Notes under the pieces: generated by a model
The model's database searches: none
Told to the model about the DNA's origin: nothing
Seen by the model: the letters and a program-made list of their open reading frames with translations, nothing else
Origin: Parapedobacter tibetensis
GTDB lineage: Bacteria; Bacteroidota; Bacteroidia; Sphingobacteriales; Sphingobacteriaceae
NCBI RefSeq assembly: GCF_024704835.1
Contig: NZ_JAMXBE010000011.1
Location: 1 to 64,000 of the forward strand
Direction: 5' to 3'
DNA length: 64,000 bases
Shown: positions 55,578 through 63,508 of the stretch, in pieces
Layout: each line of letters starts with the position of its first letter
Numbering within the stretch: the stretch's first letter is position 1
Position numbers and translations under genes: made by a program

Positions 55578-57965
55578 ATGAATACTAACACCCTGTATGG
55601 TATCTTACTGAAATTGTATAACACATTTAAGCTTAACGGCTTTTATATCCTCTTGGCCTTATTGGTACCCATAATCTTATGGAAAGTACAGGTAGGTAGG
55701 GACATCATAGCAAGCTTGGCAGAAAACGGGGAGCAACATTATATCAATATCCCTTTGCTGGTTGCCTCGTTTTCCATGCTAGCGATAAGCAACTGGGTAA
55801 TCCCTGTATTAGCTATCGATATTTGGAGATTCATTTTAAAACGCCGCGTTAAATCACAGTGGTTATATCTTGGCCTCATCGGGCTTTATAACGGCAAAGA
55901 TGTGAGTAACATTAACCAGCAGCAAACACACCCGATAAACAACAACCGGCAATTCCCGATACGGTATTTCGCCAGTCTTCCTTGGGTGGTTTTTCTGTAT
56001 GTGACAACCTATTCCTTCTTCCCCAACCATCCCCTTGTTCCAATCGTTACCATTATTGTTTTGTGTGCCTTTATTATGGTAATAGACAAGATATACCGTA
56101 AACGGCGGGTGCCACCGCTTTTCCAGCATCTATGGGACAATGCGACTCGGTGGGGAAACAGCGACAGAAAAAGAGCACTTCACTATGTAGCCTCGATTGG
56201 CTTACTGTTTGGTTTATTCCTAGTCATCATCGGAGGATTGGGATTTTGGCTACGTGATAGTGTAAAAGGGTTGATGTGGTTGGTAATCAGCTCCAACTTC
56301 ATAGCAATCTTGATTATTTATGCTTATATGAAATTTTCAGAAAATGTGGATGCGCGGTCTGCCGGCACTTCATATTTTGTCAGCAAGTACATCCATATTC
56401 TCTCCCTGACGCTAACACTTACCGCGGCTGTGTTATTGCAATGTTGTAATGGCATCAGGTGGCCAATTGAAATCAGTTTCTTTTCCCCGGTTTTCATTTT
56501 GATCATCGTAATTTCTCTTTACCTCTTCCTGGCTGATGTACTCATTACCACGCAGCTCAATATCACATGGATTTATAACAGCAGGCCAGAAAAATACGAC
56601 CTTGTTAATGGAGAAAAACCAGGAAAGCCCGTATCAGTATGGTATAGGCCCATTGTACGTTTTGTCGCTATTGGGTTCATATTCTTATTTTTTTTTAATA
56701 CGATTAATTCGCATCGAATCCGCAAAGAAATGGCACAGCCCGAAAGGGAGTATACGGCAGCCTTGAGGCCCAAGCTGGTAGACTATTTCGATAACTGGAT
56801 AGCACATCGTTCAGCAACGCCTGGCGATACACTAAAGGTGTACTTAATATCTGGCCAAGGCGGAGGCTCTAGAGCGGCGGTATGGTTTTTTATGGCCATG
56901 AATTACTTGGATAGTTTGGAAAGCACGGGTTCATACCGCTTTGCAGACCATGTGTTTTCCATTTCCACGGTATCGGGTTCTACCTCCGGCGCCGCCATGT
57001 ACCTCGCCGATCGCTATTTGGATGTGCCATCGCAGGCGACGTCGGTGGTACCACGGCTCAAAACCATTTATGCTAAAAATTATTTGAGCAGTTCATTTTG
57101 GGGTGCACTAATCGGCGATGGTTTCGAAGGAATCAAGCATGAAGTGTTTGACCGGCTTGCGGGTATACAACGGGCTTTCCCAAAGGATAGAAATTATTAT
57201 TTTCAGCAAGAGGAAGTAATGGGCTATTCGGACGCCACACCTATACGGCAAGCGGATGAAATCAGTGGGTTCTTTGAAAAAGACTACCTCACACCGTATA
57301 TAACAAGCCTTGCAAATGGGCAATCGGGATTGACTGCAAATGATGTGGAATTCAATTATACCCTCCCGTTGTTATTTATCAATAGCGCTGTCGTAGACCG
57401 GGGTGAACGGGGCGTATTTTCGCCGGTGGATTTGGGAAGTTTTAGCCTTGGCACGGATTTGTATGGTTTATTCAAAAAACACAACAGGCAATACAATATT
57501 CCCTTGATAACATGTGTGAACCAAAGCCAGGCTTTCCCCATCATCAATGCATATAACTACCTAGATGGTGTTGGAAGGTTGATTGATGGCGGTATTTATG
57601 AAAACTCTGGTACGACCACCACGCTTGAAATTTATGAGACACTTAAAAACCATTGGAATACCAAACATGACGCACCTTATCACGTAAGGTTTGTATGCAT
57701 CAATATTGTGAATACCAACATGGATGCCGAAAAGAGCGAAGTTCGCTTTCGTCCGGCTTCAGTACTCAACACCCTTACAGCGGCATTTCAAAGCCCTTTT
57801 GGCGGACATGAAAGTTTTAGCTATCGGAATATCCTAAGGAAGGTAACCGCTCCAGATACGGCCTATTCGATTCAGTTAATCAGGCCAGTACCCCTCACCC
57901 GTATGCTTCAAGCTGCAGCCGTTGACACGATGTATGTGGCTTTACGTGAGACGGGTATTGATTGA
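55578..57965 (+). CDS. Membrane-embedded patatin-like phospholipase
   Basis: From MNTNTLYGILLKLYNTF the product has 795 residues. The first half has about seven or eight membrane helices (residues about 15-35, 50-75, 150-190, 215-245, 260-280, 305-325, 335-360 and 400-420). The second half is a patatin domain: YLISGQGGGSRAAVWFF (oxyanion hole), VSGSTSGAAMYLA (nucleophile Ser in G-S-T-S-G) and LIDGGIYENSG (catalytic Asp in DGG). It probably hydrolyses lipids at the inner membrane. A patatin attached to a polytopic membrane half is unusual. No secretion signal or POTRA/barrel part is present. Confidence 0.85.
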   Translation: MNTNTLYGILLKLYNTFKLNGFYILLALLVPIILWKVQVGRDIIASLAENGEQHYINIPLLVASFSMLAISNWVIPVLAIDIWRFILKRRVKSQWLYLGLIGLYNGKDVSNINQQQTHPINNNRQFPIRYFASLPWVVFLYVTTYSFFPNHPLVPIVTIIVLCAFIMVIDKIYRKRRVPPLFQHLWDNATRWGNSDRKRALHYVASIGLLFGLFLVIIGGLGFWLRDSVKGLMWLVISSNFIAILIIYAYMKFSENVDARSAGTSYFVSKYIHILSLTLTLTAAVLLQCCNGIRWPIEISFFSPVFILIIVISLYLFLADVLITTQLNITWIYNSRPEKYDLVNGEKPGKPVSVWYRPIVRFVAIGFIFLFFFNTINSHRIRKEMAQPEREYTAALRPKLVDYFDNWIAHRSATPGDTLKVYLISGQGGGSRAAVWFFMAMNYLDSLESTGSYRFADHVFSISTVSGSTSGAAMYLADRYLDVPSQATSVVPRLKTIYAKNYLSSSFWGALIGDGFEGIKHEVFDRLAGIQRAFPKDRNYYFQQEEVMGYSDATPIRQADEISGFFEKDYLTPYITSLANGQSGLTANDVEFNYTLPLLFINSAVVDRGERGVFSPVDLGSFSLGTDLYGLFKKHNRQYNIPLITCVNQSQAFPIINAYNYLDGVGRLIDGGIYENSGTTTTLEIYETLKNHWNTKHDAPYHVRFVCINIVNTNMDAEKSEVRFRPASVLNTLTAAFQSPFGGHESFSYRNILRKVTAPDTAYSIQLIRPVPLTRMLQAAAVDTMYVALRETGID

Positions 57966-58134
57966 ATGGAGCAGTTGTTTCTCTTTGATTTGGACACCTT
58001 TATTGGGGCTTTGAATTTGTCTAATTATCAAGCTCTTCTAACCACACGCGGCTGGTCCAGAAGATAAGCTTATCAATGATCATCCTTTTCCTGATGGTCT
58101 ATAAATAGACCATACATTTAGGCAAGAATAAAAA
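57966..58134 (+). other. Short gene-free stretch with an 18-base inverted repeat
   Basis: TGGTCTAT-AA-ATAGACCA (58095-58112) is a perfect inverted repeat between the patatin stop and the tRNA terminator. It lacks a following T-run, so it is a poor terminator. Nothing else is seen. Confidence 0.45.
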
Positions 58135-58156
58135 ACACCCGCCGATTGGCGGGTGT
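58135..58156 (-). terminator. Terminator of the tRNA-Val transcript
   Basis: ACACCCGCC-GATT-GGCGGGTGT forms a 9-pair stem, followed on the minus strand by TTTTTT. It begins 4 bases after the tRNA end. Confidence 0.88.
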
Positions 58157-58159
58157 CTG

Positions 58160-58234
58160 TGGGAGCTACTGGGTTCGAACCAGTGACCCCCTGCTTGTAA
58201 GGCAGGTGCTCTGAACCAGCTGAGCTAAGCTCCC
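58160..58234 (-). tRNA. tRNA-Val (anticodon TAC)
   Basis: The minus strand folds as a complete cloverleaf: acceptor GGGAGCT/AGCTCCC with discriminator A, D-arm GCTC...GAGC, anticodon arm CCTGC-CTTACAA-GCAGG giving TAC, variable GGGTC and T-arm ACTGG-TTCGAAC-CCAGT. CCA is not encoded. It is the only complete copy of what looks like a three-gene array. Confidence 0.95.
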
Positions 58235-58278
58235 ATTTATTTTACCATACTTCGGGCAACATTCTGTCAGCTGTGGCT

Positions 58279-58322
58279 CTGCTTGTAAGGCAGGTGCTCT
58301 GAACCAGCTGAGCTAATCTCCC
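58279..58322 (-). pseudogene. tRNA-Val pseudogene, 5' half only (copy 2)
   Basis: 44 bases match the 5' half of the intact tRNA-Val with one change (GGGAGATTAG for GGGAGCTTAG): acceptor 5' strand, D-arm and anticodon arm with TAC loop. The T-arm and acceptor 3' strand are replaced by unrelated bases. Its 5' end lies 88 bases from that of the intact gene. Confidence 0.8.
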
Positions 58323-58348
58323 TTTATTTTTCTTTTAACCCTTTTGGA

Positions 58349-58404
58349 CAGTGACCCTCCCGATGTAAAATCGGGATGAGCTGAACCAGCTGAGCTAAGC
58401 TCTC
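58349..58404 (-). pseudogene. tRNA-Val-like pseudogene, rearranged (copy 3)
   Basis: The 5' part GAGAGCTTAGCTCAGCTGG and the D-loop match tRNA-Val, then GCTC replaces GAGC so the D-stem cannot pair properly. An anticodon-like arm CCCGAT...ATCGGG follows with a changed loop, and AGGGTCACTG matches the variable/T region. The acceptor 3' strand is lost. Its 5' end is 82 bases from copy 2. Confidence 0.7.
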
Positions 58405-58418
58405 TTTATTTGGGAATG

Positions 58419-58426
58419 CAAATATA
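58419..58426 (-). promoter_or_regulatory. -7 promoter box for the tRNA-Val array
   Basis: TATATTTG on the minus strand fits TAnnTTTG and lies 15 bases before the first (eroded) tRNA copy. The intact tRNA would therefore be transcribed with two pseudo-copies in front of it. Bases 58427-58652 show nothing else. Confidence 0.55.
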
Positions 58427-58652
58427 GCGCAGTTGCGGGACTTTCAAAATTATTTTTTCACTTTTTTTACACGGTTATCGCCCTAGCAGTTCAATGCAAT
58501 AAATTTAGTTTGTTTCCAAAAAGCAGAATATGCATTGTCGCTATACATTGATGCAACAATCCGCTTTTATTTGTGTCTATATAGTTGTAGTTTTACATCT
58601 CCTTGTTAGGTATTTGCTTTTTACTTCACAAGTTCCATAAATTTTCAAATAC

Positions 58653-60005
58653 ATGAAGCACGCTCGCATATTAATTGTAGATGACGATCCAGATGTATTG
58701 ACCGCTGTACGCCTGTTGTTAAAACAGAAGGTAGGCGAAGTCATCACCGAACATAATCCTGAAAATATTCCGGCCATCTTATCCAAGGAAATGCCCGACT
58801 TGGTATTGCTTGACATGAACTTCAAAAGCACCATCAATACAGGGAACGAAGGCCTATACTGGCTTAATCGCATTAAAACAAGCAAGCCTGAGTTACCTGT
58901 GATCATGATTACGGCTTATGGGGCCATCGATTTAGCCGTCACATCGCTTAAACAGGGTGCCGCTGATTTCGTGGTCAAACCTTGGCAGAATGAACAGCTG
59001 ATGGCTGTTATTGCTGGCTTGTTATCCAAAAAAGACAACAAGAAAGTTGCCGACAACAAAACAGGGACTGACCTTGAGCTCATCGGAGAATCCGAAGTTA
59101 TGCAAGATCTCCTCTACAAGATTAGCAAAATTGCCCCTACCGATGCCAACATCCTTATCCTGGGAGAGAACGGAACGGGAAAAGACCTCATCGCCACCGC
59201 CATACATAAGCAATCCCGAAGGGCAGATAAGCCTTTTGTAAAGGTGGATGTAGGAGCGCTTACGGAAAGCTTATTCGAAAGTGAGTTATTCGGTCACAAA
59301 AAGGGAGCATTCACCGATGCTCGGGAGGATCGTATAGGACGCTTCGAAGCTGCCAATGGCGGTACGCTCTTCCTTGACGAAATTGGCAACATCTCCCTGC
59401 AGCAACAAGCCAAACTGCTCAGCGTACTTCAAAACAGGCAAGTCATCCCGCTAGGCAGCAACACTCCAGTTTCAATAGATATCCGATTGGTCTGTGCCAC
59501 GAATGTACCATTGGCCGATTTAGCTAACGAACATCGATTCCGAAAAGACCTGATATACCGAATCAACACGGTTGATTTGCAGGTACCCCCCCTTCGGGAA
59601 CGGGGAGAAGATATCCTTCGGATTGCCCGACATTTCCTGGGGAAATATGCCCAAAAATACATGAAGTCTACCATAGATCTCGACAAAAGGGCTGAGCAGA
59701 AACTGCTCAAATACCACTATCCAGGTAATGTCCGTGAACTGCAATATAGCATTGAACGGGCAATCATCATGGCTGAAGGTGAATCGCTCAAAGCCGAAGA
59801 CCTCATCTTTTCTCCGATTGAACATGTTCCAGAAAACAGCAAGAATAAAACCAATATACCCGATGAACATAACCTTGTTGAACTGGAGCGTATCACCATC
59901 AGTAATGTAGTAGAAAAACATGGCGGAAATATCAGTAAGGCAGCCAAGGAATTGGGCATTACCCGCACGGCCTTGTATAGAAGATTGAGCAAATACGATA
60001 TTTAA
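58653..60005 (+). CDS. NtrC-type sigma-54-dependent response regulator
   Basis: The 450-residue protein has a receiver domain (about 1-125) with VDDDPD and the phospho-acceptor Asp in LVLLDMNF, then Thr of ITAYG and Lys of VVKPW. The AAA+ domain follows: GENGTGKDLIA (Walker A), SELFGHKKGAFTDAREDRIGRFE, GGTLFLDEIGN (Walker B) and RFRKDLIYRINTVDLQVPPLRER. The C-terminal Fis-type HTH (GGNISKAAKELGITRTALYRRL) binds enhancers. The sigma-54 loop is GAFTDA instead of the usual GAFTGA. It is followed after 2 bases by its kinase. Confidence 0.95.
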   Translation: MKHARILIVDDDPDVLTAVRLLLKQKVGEVITEHNPENIPAILSKEMPDLVLLDMNFKSTINTGNEGLYWLNRIKTSKPELPVIMITAYGAIDLAVTSLKQGAADFVVKPWQNEQLMAVIAGLLSKKDNKKVADNKTGTDLELIGESEVMQDLLYKISKIAPTDANILILGENGTGKDLIATAIHKQSRRADKPFVKVDVGALTESLFESELFGHKKGAFTDAREDRIGRFEAANGGTLFLDEIGNISLQQQAKLLSVLQNRQVIPLGSNTPVSIDIRLVCATNVPLADLANEHRFRKDLIYRINTVDLQVPPLRERGEDILRIARHFLGKYAQKYMKSTIDLDKRAEQKLLKYHYPGNVRELQYSIERAIIMAEGESLKAEDLIFSPIEHVPENSKNKTNIPDEHNLVELERITISNVVEKHGGNISKAAKELGITRTALYRRLSKYDI

Positions 60006-60007
60006 GA

Positions 60008-61327
60008 ATGCGGCGATTCAGGCGGTTGATATTTTTCCGGGCAGTACTGCTAATGGGAGCATTGACTGGCTTGGCTTACTTACTATTTCGACAGGAATAC
60101 TTATATGCGATGTTGTTAACCCCATTTTGTATCTGGATGTTGACACTCAATTTCCGCTCGCAGTCACGTGCATACCGTGAGCTCGAAGAATTTGCCGAGG
60201 CCGCGCGTTACCGCGATTTTACGCGCCACTTTCCGCTCAGTCATGCCACCGCAGAATTGCTACCCTTAAGGAGTGCGTTCAATGAAATCAATAACGTATT
60301 CAAGAAAATTAGTAGCGAACGCGAAACCCAATACCAATATCTACACCAAATTTTGGAAATTGTAGACACGGCCATCCTATCATATGATACCACTTCTCAC
60401 GAAATCGTATGGATGAATGAAGCATTCAAAAAACTCTTTGGCATTCCTTATTTACATCGATTTGAAGGCCTGAAACGTAAAAACGCGGACCTCTATCAAA
60501 AGACATTACAATTGGTGCCGGGCGAACAGACCCTGCTCACTGTAAATTCCGCAGGAGGGAATATCAAGCTGTTGCTTACCGCCAGTCATTTTCAAACACC
60601 TGAAGGGAAATACCAGCTTGTAGTGTACCAAAATGTCAATGAAGCTATCGATGAAACGGAAGCCAAAGCTTGGCAAAAACTGCTTAGCGTGCTGACCCAT
60701 GAAATCATGAACTCCATTGCGCCCATATCTTCCCTTGCAGACACATTGAAAAGCCGCTTGGATGGAATGCCCAACAGCGAGGAACTGGAGGATATCCGGT
60801 TGGGCACAGAAACCATTAAGCGCCGGAGTGAGGGCTTGCTCAAATTCGCGGGCACTTATCGCTCACTCAACAAAATTGAGCGACCAAATATCGGCAAGGT
60901 ATACGCATCCGATCTTTTTGAAAATCTTTACCAACTCATGGAACCATCCTTGATACAAAAAAATATCGAGTTGGACATTATCTTGAAAGACACCCAGTTG
61001 CAACTTGAATTGGATGTAAATCTCATCGAACAGGTACTCATTAATCTGTTACTAAACGCCATGGAAGCGGTCAAGGAGATCTCCGCTCCATATATCTCCC
61101 TCTCCGCTTCCGCCAATGAGGGAAAGCCGCAAATCAAGGTAAGTGACAATGGGAAAGGAATCCCCGCAGATTTGCTCGAAAATATTTTTATTCCGTTCTT
61201 TACCACCCGAAAGACCGGAAGCGGTGTGGGGCTTACACTCAGCAAGCAAATCATGCTATTGCACGGAGGCAATATCTTGGTACATAGTGAGGAAGGTCAC
61301 GGCAGTGTATTTACACTGCAGTTTTAA
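60008..61327 (+). CDS. NtrB-like sensor histidine kinase
   Basis: The 439-residue protein has two membrane helices (about 8-25 and 32-48), a PAS domain (about 115-215; ILEIVDTAILSYDTTSHEIVWMNEAFKKLFG), an H-box (LSVLTHEIMNSIAPISSLADTL, His near 232) and an ATPase domain with LIEQVLINLLLNAMEAV, VSDNGKGIPADLLENIFIPFFTTR and GSGVGLTLSKQIM. The short membrane part without a periplasmic domain suggests an internal or membrane signal. It is the partner of the sigma-54 regulator upstream. Confidence 0.95.
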   Translation: MRRFRRLIFFRAVLLMGALTGLAYLLFRQEYLYAMLLTPFCIWMLTLNFRSQSRAYRELEEFAEAARYRDFTRHFPLSHATAELLPLRSAFNEINNVFKKISSERETQYQYLHQILEIVDTAILSYDTTSHEIVWMNEAFKKLFGIPYLHRFEGLKRKNADLYQKTLQLVPGEQTLLTVNSAGGNIKLLLTASHFQTPEGKYQLVVYQNVNEAIDETEAKAWQKLLSVLTHEIMNSIAPISSLADTLKSRLDGMPNSEELEDIRLGTETIKRRSEGLLKFAGTYRSLNKIERPNIGKVYASDLFENLYQLMEPSLIQKNIELDIILKDTQLQLELDVNLIEQVLINLLLNAMEAVKEISAPYISLSASANEGKPQIKVSDNGKGIPADLLENIFIPFFTTRKTGSGVGLTLSKQIMLLHGGNILVHSEEGHGSVFTLQF

Positions 61328-61409
61328 AATAGCCCTGATTTTATATCAAGGTTCAAATATGGTCGGTGAGAAGTAAAGACACTTTTTCACATAGCAAATT
61401 AAATGATAA

Positions 61410-61847
61410 ATGAAGATACTAATGGTTTGTTTAGGCAATATCTGCCGCTCACCCTTGGCACATGGTGTATTGCAACACTTGGCCGATAGCGAAGGATTGG
61501 ATTGGGTGGTCGATTCGGCAGGCACAGGAGGCTGGCATGTAGGCGAACCGCCAGACGACCGGGCCGTTGCTGTTGCCGGGAATCATGGAATTGATATTAG
61601 CTGCCAACGGGCCCAACAGTTCAACCCCCGTCACTTCGATGAGTATGACCATATATTAGTGATGGATCGAGAAAATCTGAATCGAATCTTGGCCTTGGCT
61701 GAATCGCAACAACAACGCAGCAAAGTAAGGTTATTTCTCGAAGACAGCGAAGTACCCGATCCATATTTTGATAGTCGCTTGTTTGAGTTGGTATATCAGC
61801 AAATAGAAATACGTTGTAGGGAATTGCTGCGGATCTTGGGGAAATAA
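61410..61847 (+). CDS. Low-molecular-weight protein-tyrosine phosphatase
   Basis: The 145-residue protein has the P-loop VCLGNICRSPLA (C-x5-R) at residues 6-17 and the general acid in VPDPYFDSRLFE near 118. SAGTGGWHVGEPPDDRA is the family W-loop. It removes phosphate from tyrosine residues and, in bacteria, can counter tyrosine kinases of polysaccharide export. The protein is complete, with no kinase nearby. Confidence 0.95.
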   Translation: MKILMVCLGNICRSPLAHGVLQHLADSEGLDWVVDSAGTGGWHVGEPPDDRAVAVAGNHGIDISCQRAQQFNPRHFDEYDHILVMDRENLNRILALAESQQQRSKVRLFLEDSEVPDPYFDSRLFELVYQQIEIRCRELLRILGK

Positions 61848-61874
61848 AAAAAGCGTCACCGAAGTGACGCCTTT
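61846..61874. terminator. Hairpin terminator after the phosphatase gene
   Basis: GCGTCAC-CGAA-GTGACGC is a 7-pair stem with a tetraloop at 61853-61870, flanked by A-run on the left and CTTT on the right. It begins right after the phosphatase stop and may act in both directions. Confidence 0.75.
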
Positions 61875-62305
61875 CCAGATACTAAAACAAACAGTTCATA
61901 CTATACTAAAGTAATTTACCGTTCTTTTTCAACTTACCCTTATGAAGGAATATGGTCACAAGGGAATGTTATATTGTTAAAGATTTTTCTAACACATATG
62001 TTCTCTTATAGTCAGGAATATTGTGCCAAACCGAAATATTGAACCCACTAGGTAATGCCTTTCATCGCATCATACCAAAAGACTAAGCTGACTATCAACC
62101 TAGTAATTGATTAAATCCAATATATACAATAGTTTTTTCTACGAGCGACCGTTATCTTTAAGTGGTGTCGTTATTATTTCTGTAGAAACAATTCCCCAAA
62201 GTGTTGCCGGAAAAGGTGATTTGTCACACAGTTGCTGTCCGATGAAAAGACGCGGAAGACGAAAACCGCCCGACGAACAAAACAATAAATACTTATCTTT
62301 GTACC
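61875..62305 (+). other. Gene-free stretch ending in a -7 box
   Basis: No convincing gene lies here; an open frame from 62107 is a shadow of the next gene region. TATCTTTG (62294-62301) fits TAnnTTTG and ends 4 bases before the GTG start of the following gene. Confidence 0.45.
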
Positions 62306-62650
62306 GTGAATGCTTCAGAAATCAACAAAAAATGGACGGCTTTGCAGCAAGAGACAGCAAAGCAGTTCGAGATGGAAATACCAGATATCAAAGTGCTTTT
62401 GTTTCTCATTGGTGTACAGGAATTGGGCAAAGGCCCAATGAAGTTCAACAAAAGACAGAAGGAGGAATTGATGCATATTGCTACTTGCCGACTATTCAGT
62501 GCAATGGGCTTTTATAAGCTGGAAGGGCTTGATCAAGATGGCTGGCCTCATTGGCACCTCGTCAATCCTATACCAAACTACACCTTACTGGAACAGGAAA
62601 TGATTATCAAGTCGCTCATTATTGACTATTTTGATGAAGTCTATCAGTAG
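62306..62650 (+). CDS. Conserved small cytoplasmic protein of unknown function
   Basis: The 114-residue protein starts with GTG (MNASEINKKWTALQQETAK). It is mostly helical, with IPDIKVLLFLIGVQELGKGPMKF, EELMHIATCRLFSAMGFYKLEG and DGWPHWHLVNPIPNYTLLEQE. No metal or catalytic motif stands out. A -7 box ends 4 bases before the start, suggesting a leaderless transcript. I recognise the style of small proteins conserved in Sphingobacteriaceae but no named family. Confidence 0.7.
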   Translation: MNASEINKKWTALQQETAKQFEMEIPDIKVLLFLIGVQELGKGPMKFNKRQKEELMHIATCRLFSAMGFYKLEGLDQDGWPHWHLVNPIPNYTLLEQEMIIKSLIIDYFDEVYQ

Positions 62651-62689
62651 GGATAGGCCTATTGCTTAAAGGCATAACATAACAAATAC

Positions 62690-63439
62690 ATGAAGAAAAC
62701 CATTATATTAATTACCCTCATCGCATGGCATGTTATATTACATGCAGCCAATCCACCCCACAAATATGTACGCATTATCACTTCCAAAGGCGAATGCCTG
62801 TTGAAGTTGTACGAAGAAACGCCATTACATCGTGATAATTTCACCAAATTAGTCCGTGAGGGATATTATAAGGACTTGTTATTCCACCGTGTCATCCAAA
62901 ATTTCATGATTCAAGGGGGCGATCCCAATTCTCGGTATGCCGCAGAGCGGCAACGCTTGGGAGAAGATGGGCCAGACTATACCATTCCCGCCGAATTCAA
63001 CGATAGCCTCTTCCATAAGAAAGGGGTTATAGCAGCAGCACGCGATAATAATCCTGAAAAGGCTTCAAGTGGATCCCAGTTTTATCTTGTACAAGGGCGT
63101 ATATTTACGGATAGGGGCCTAGATAGTTTGGAGCAAATGCGCCTTGGTGGACGCAAAATCCCCTCGTACCAACGCCAAGTGTATAAAATGCTTGGTGGCG
63201 TGCCCCATCTCGATCAAAATTATACTGTTTTTGGTGAGTTGATTTCAGGGGTGTCGGTAATCGATAGTATTGCTACAGTAAACACTGATCCGAACGACCG
63301 ACCGCTGGAAAACCAACGTATGGATATGTATTTGCTTACTAGGAGAGAAGCCATTAACCTTGAGCGGGAGCTAGCTGGTTTCGAACCCAAAAACAACATA
63401 TTGACTAAATTTTTAGATTTATTCAAGCCAAAATATTAA
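62690..63439 (+). CDS. Exported cyclophilin-type peptidyl-prolyl isomerase
   Basis: The 249-residue protein has a signal peptide (ILITLIAWHVILHAA) and a cyclophilin domain: DNFTKLVREGYYKDLLFHRVIQNFMIQGGDP near residue 50, AEFNDSLFHKKGVIAAARDNNPEKASSGSQFYLVQG near 103, and NYTVFGELISG. The catalytic Arg of FHRV is kept. The loop with MRLGGRKIPSYQRQVYKMLGG near 150 is a lineage-type insert. It aids folding in the periplasm. Not in an operon with a chaperone here. Confidence 0.93.
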   Translation: MKKTIILITLIAWHVILHAANPPHKYVRIITSKGECLLKLYEETPLHRDNFTKLVREGYYKDLLFHRVIQNFMIQGGDPNSRYAAERQRLGEDGPDYTIPAEFNDSLFHKKGVIAAARDNNPEKASSGSQFYLVQGRIFTDRGLDSLEQMRLGGRKIPSYQRQVYKMLGGVPHLDQNYTVFGELISGVSVIDSIATVNTDPNDRPLENQRMDMYLLTRREAINLERELAGFEPKNNILTKFLDLFKPKY

Positions 63440-63508
63440 TAGTTGTCGACGACCAGTGATGAATTACCGACCACTAATTACCTCCATTGGTCCCTAGTCA
63501 CAAAGAAA

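Noticed and set aside
58160-58404. Attachment site of an integrated element at tRNA-Val
   Set aside because: Integrases duplicate the tRNA 3' end; here 5' halves are repeated at regular spacing and no integrase gene is near.
63440-63508. Possible dispersed repeat before exonuclease III (GTCGACGACCAGTG...CGACCACT)
   Set aside because: Units are short and imperfect; cannot be told from chance without a genome search.
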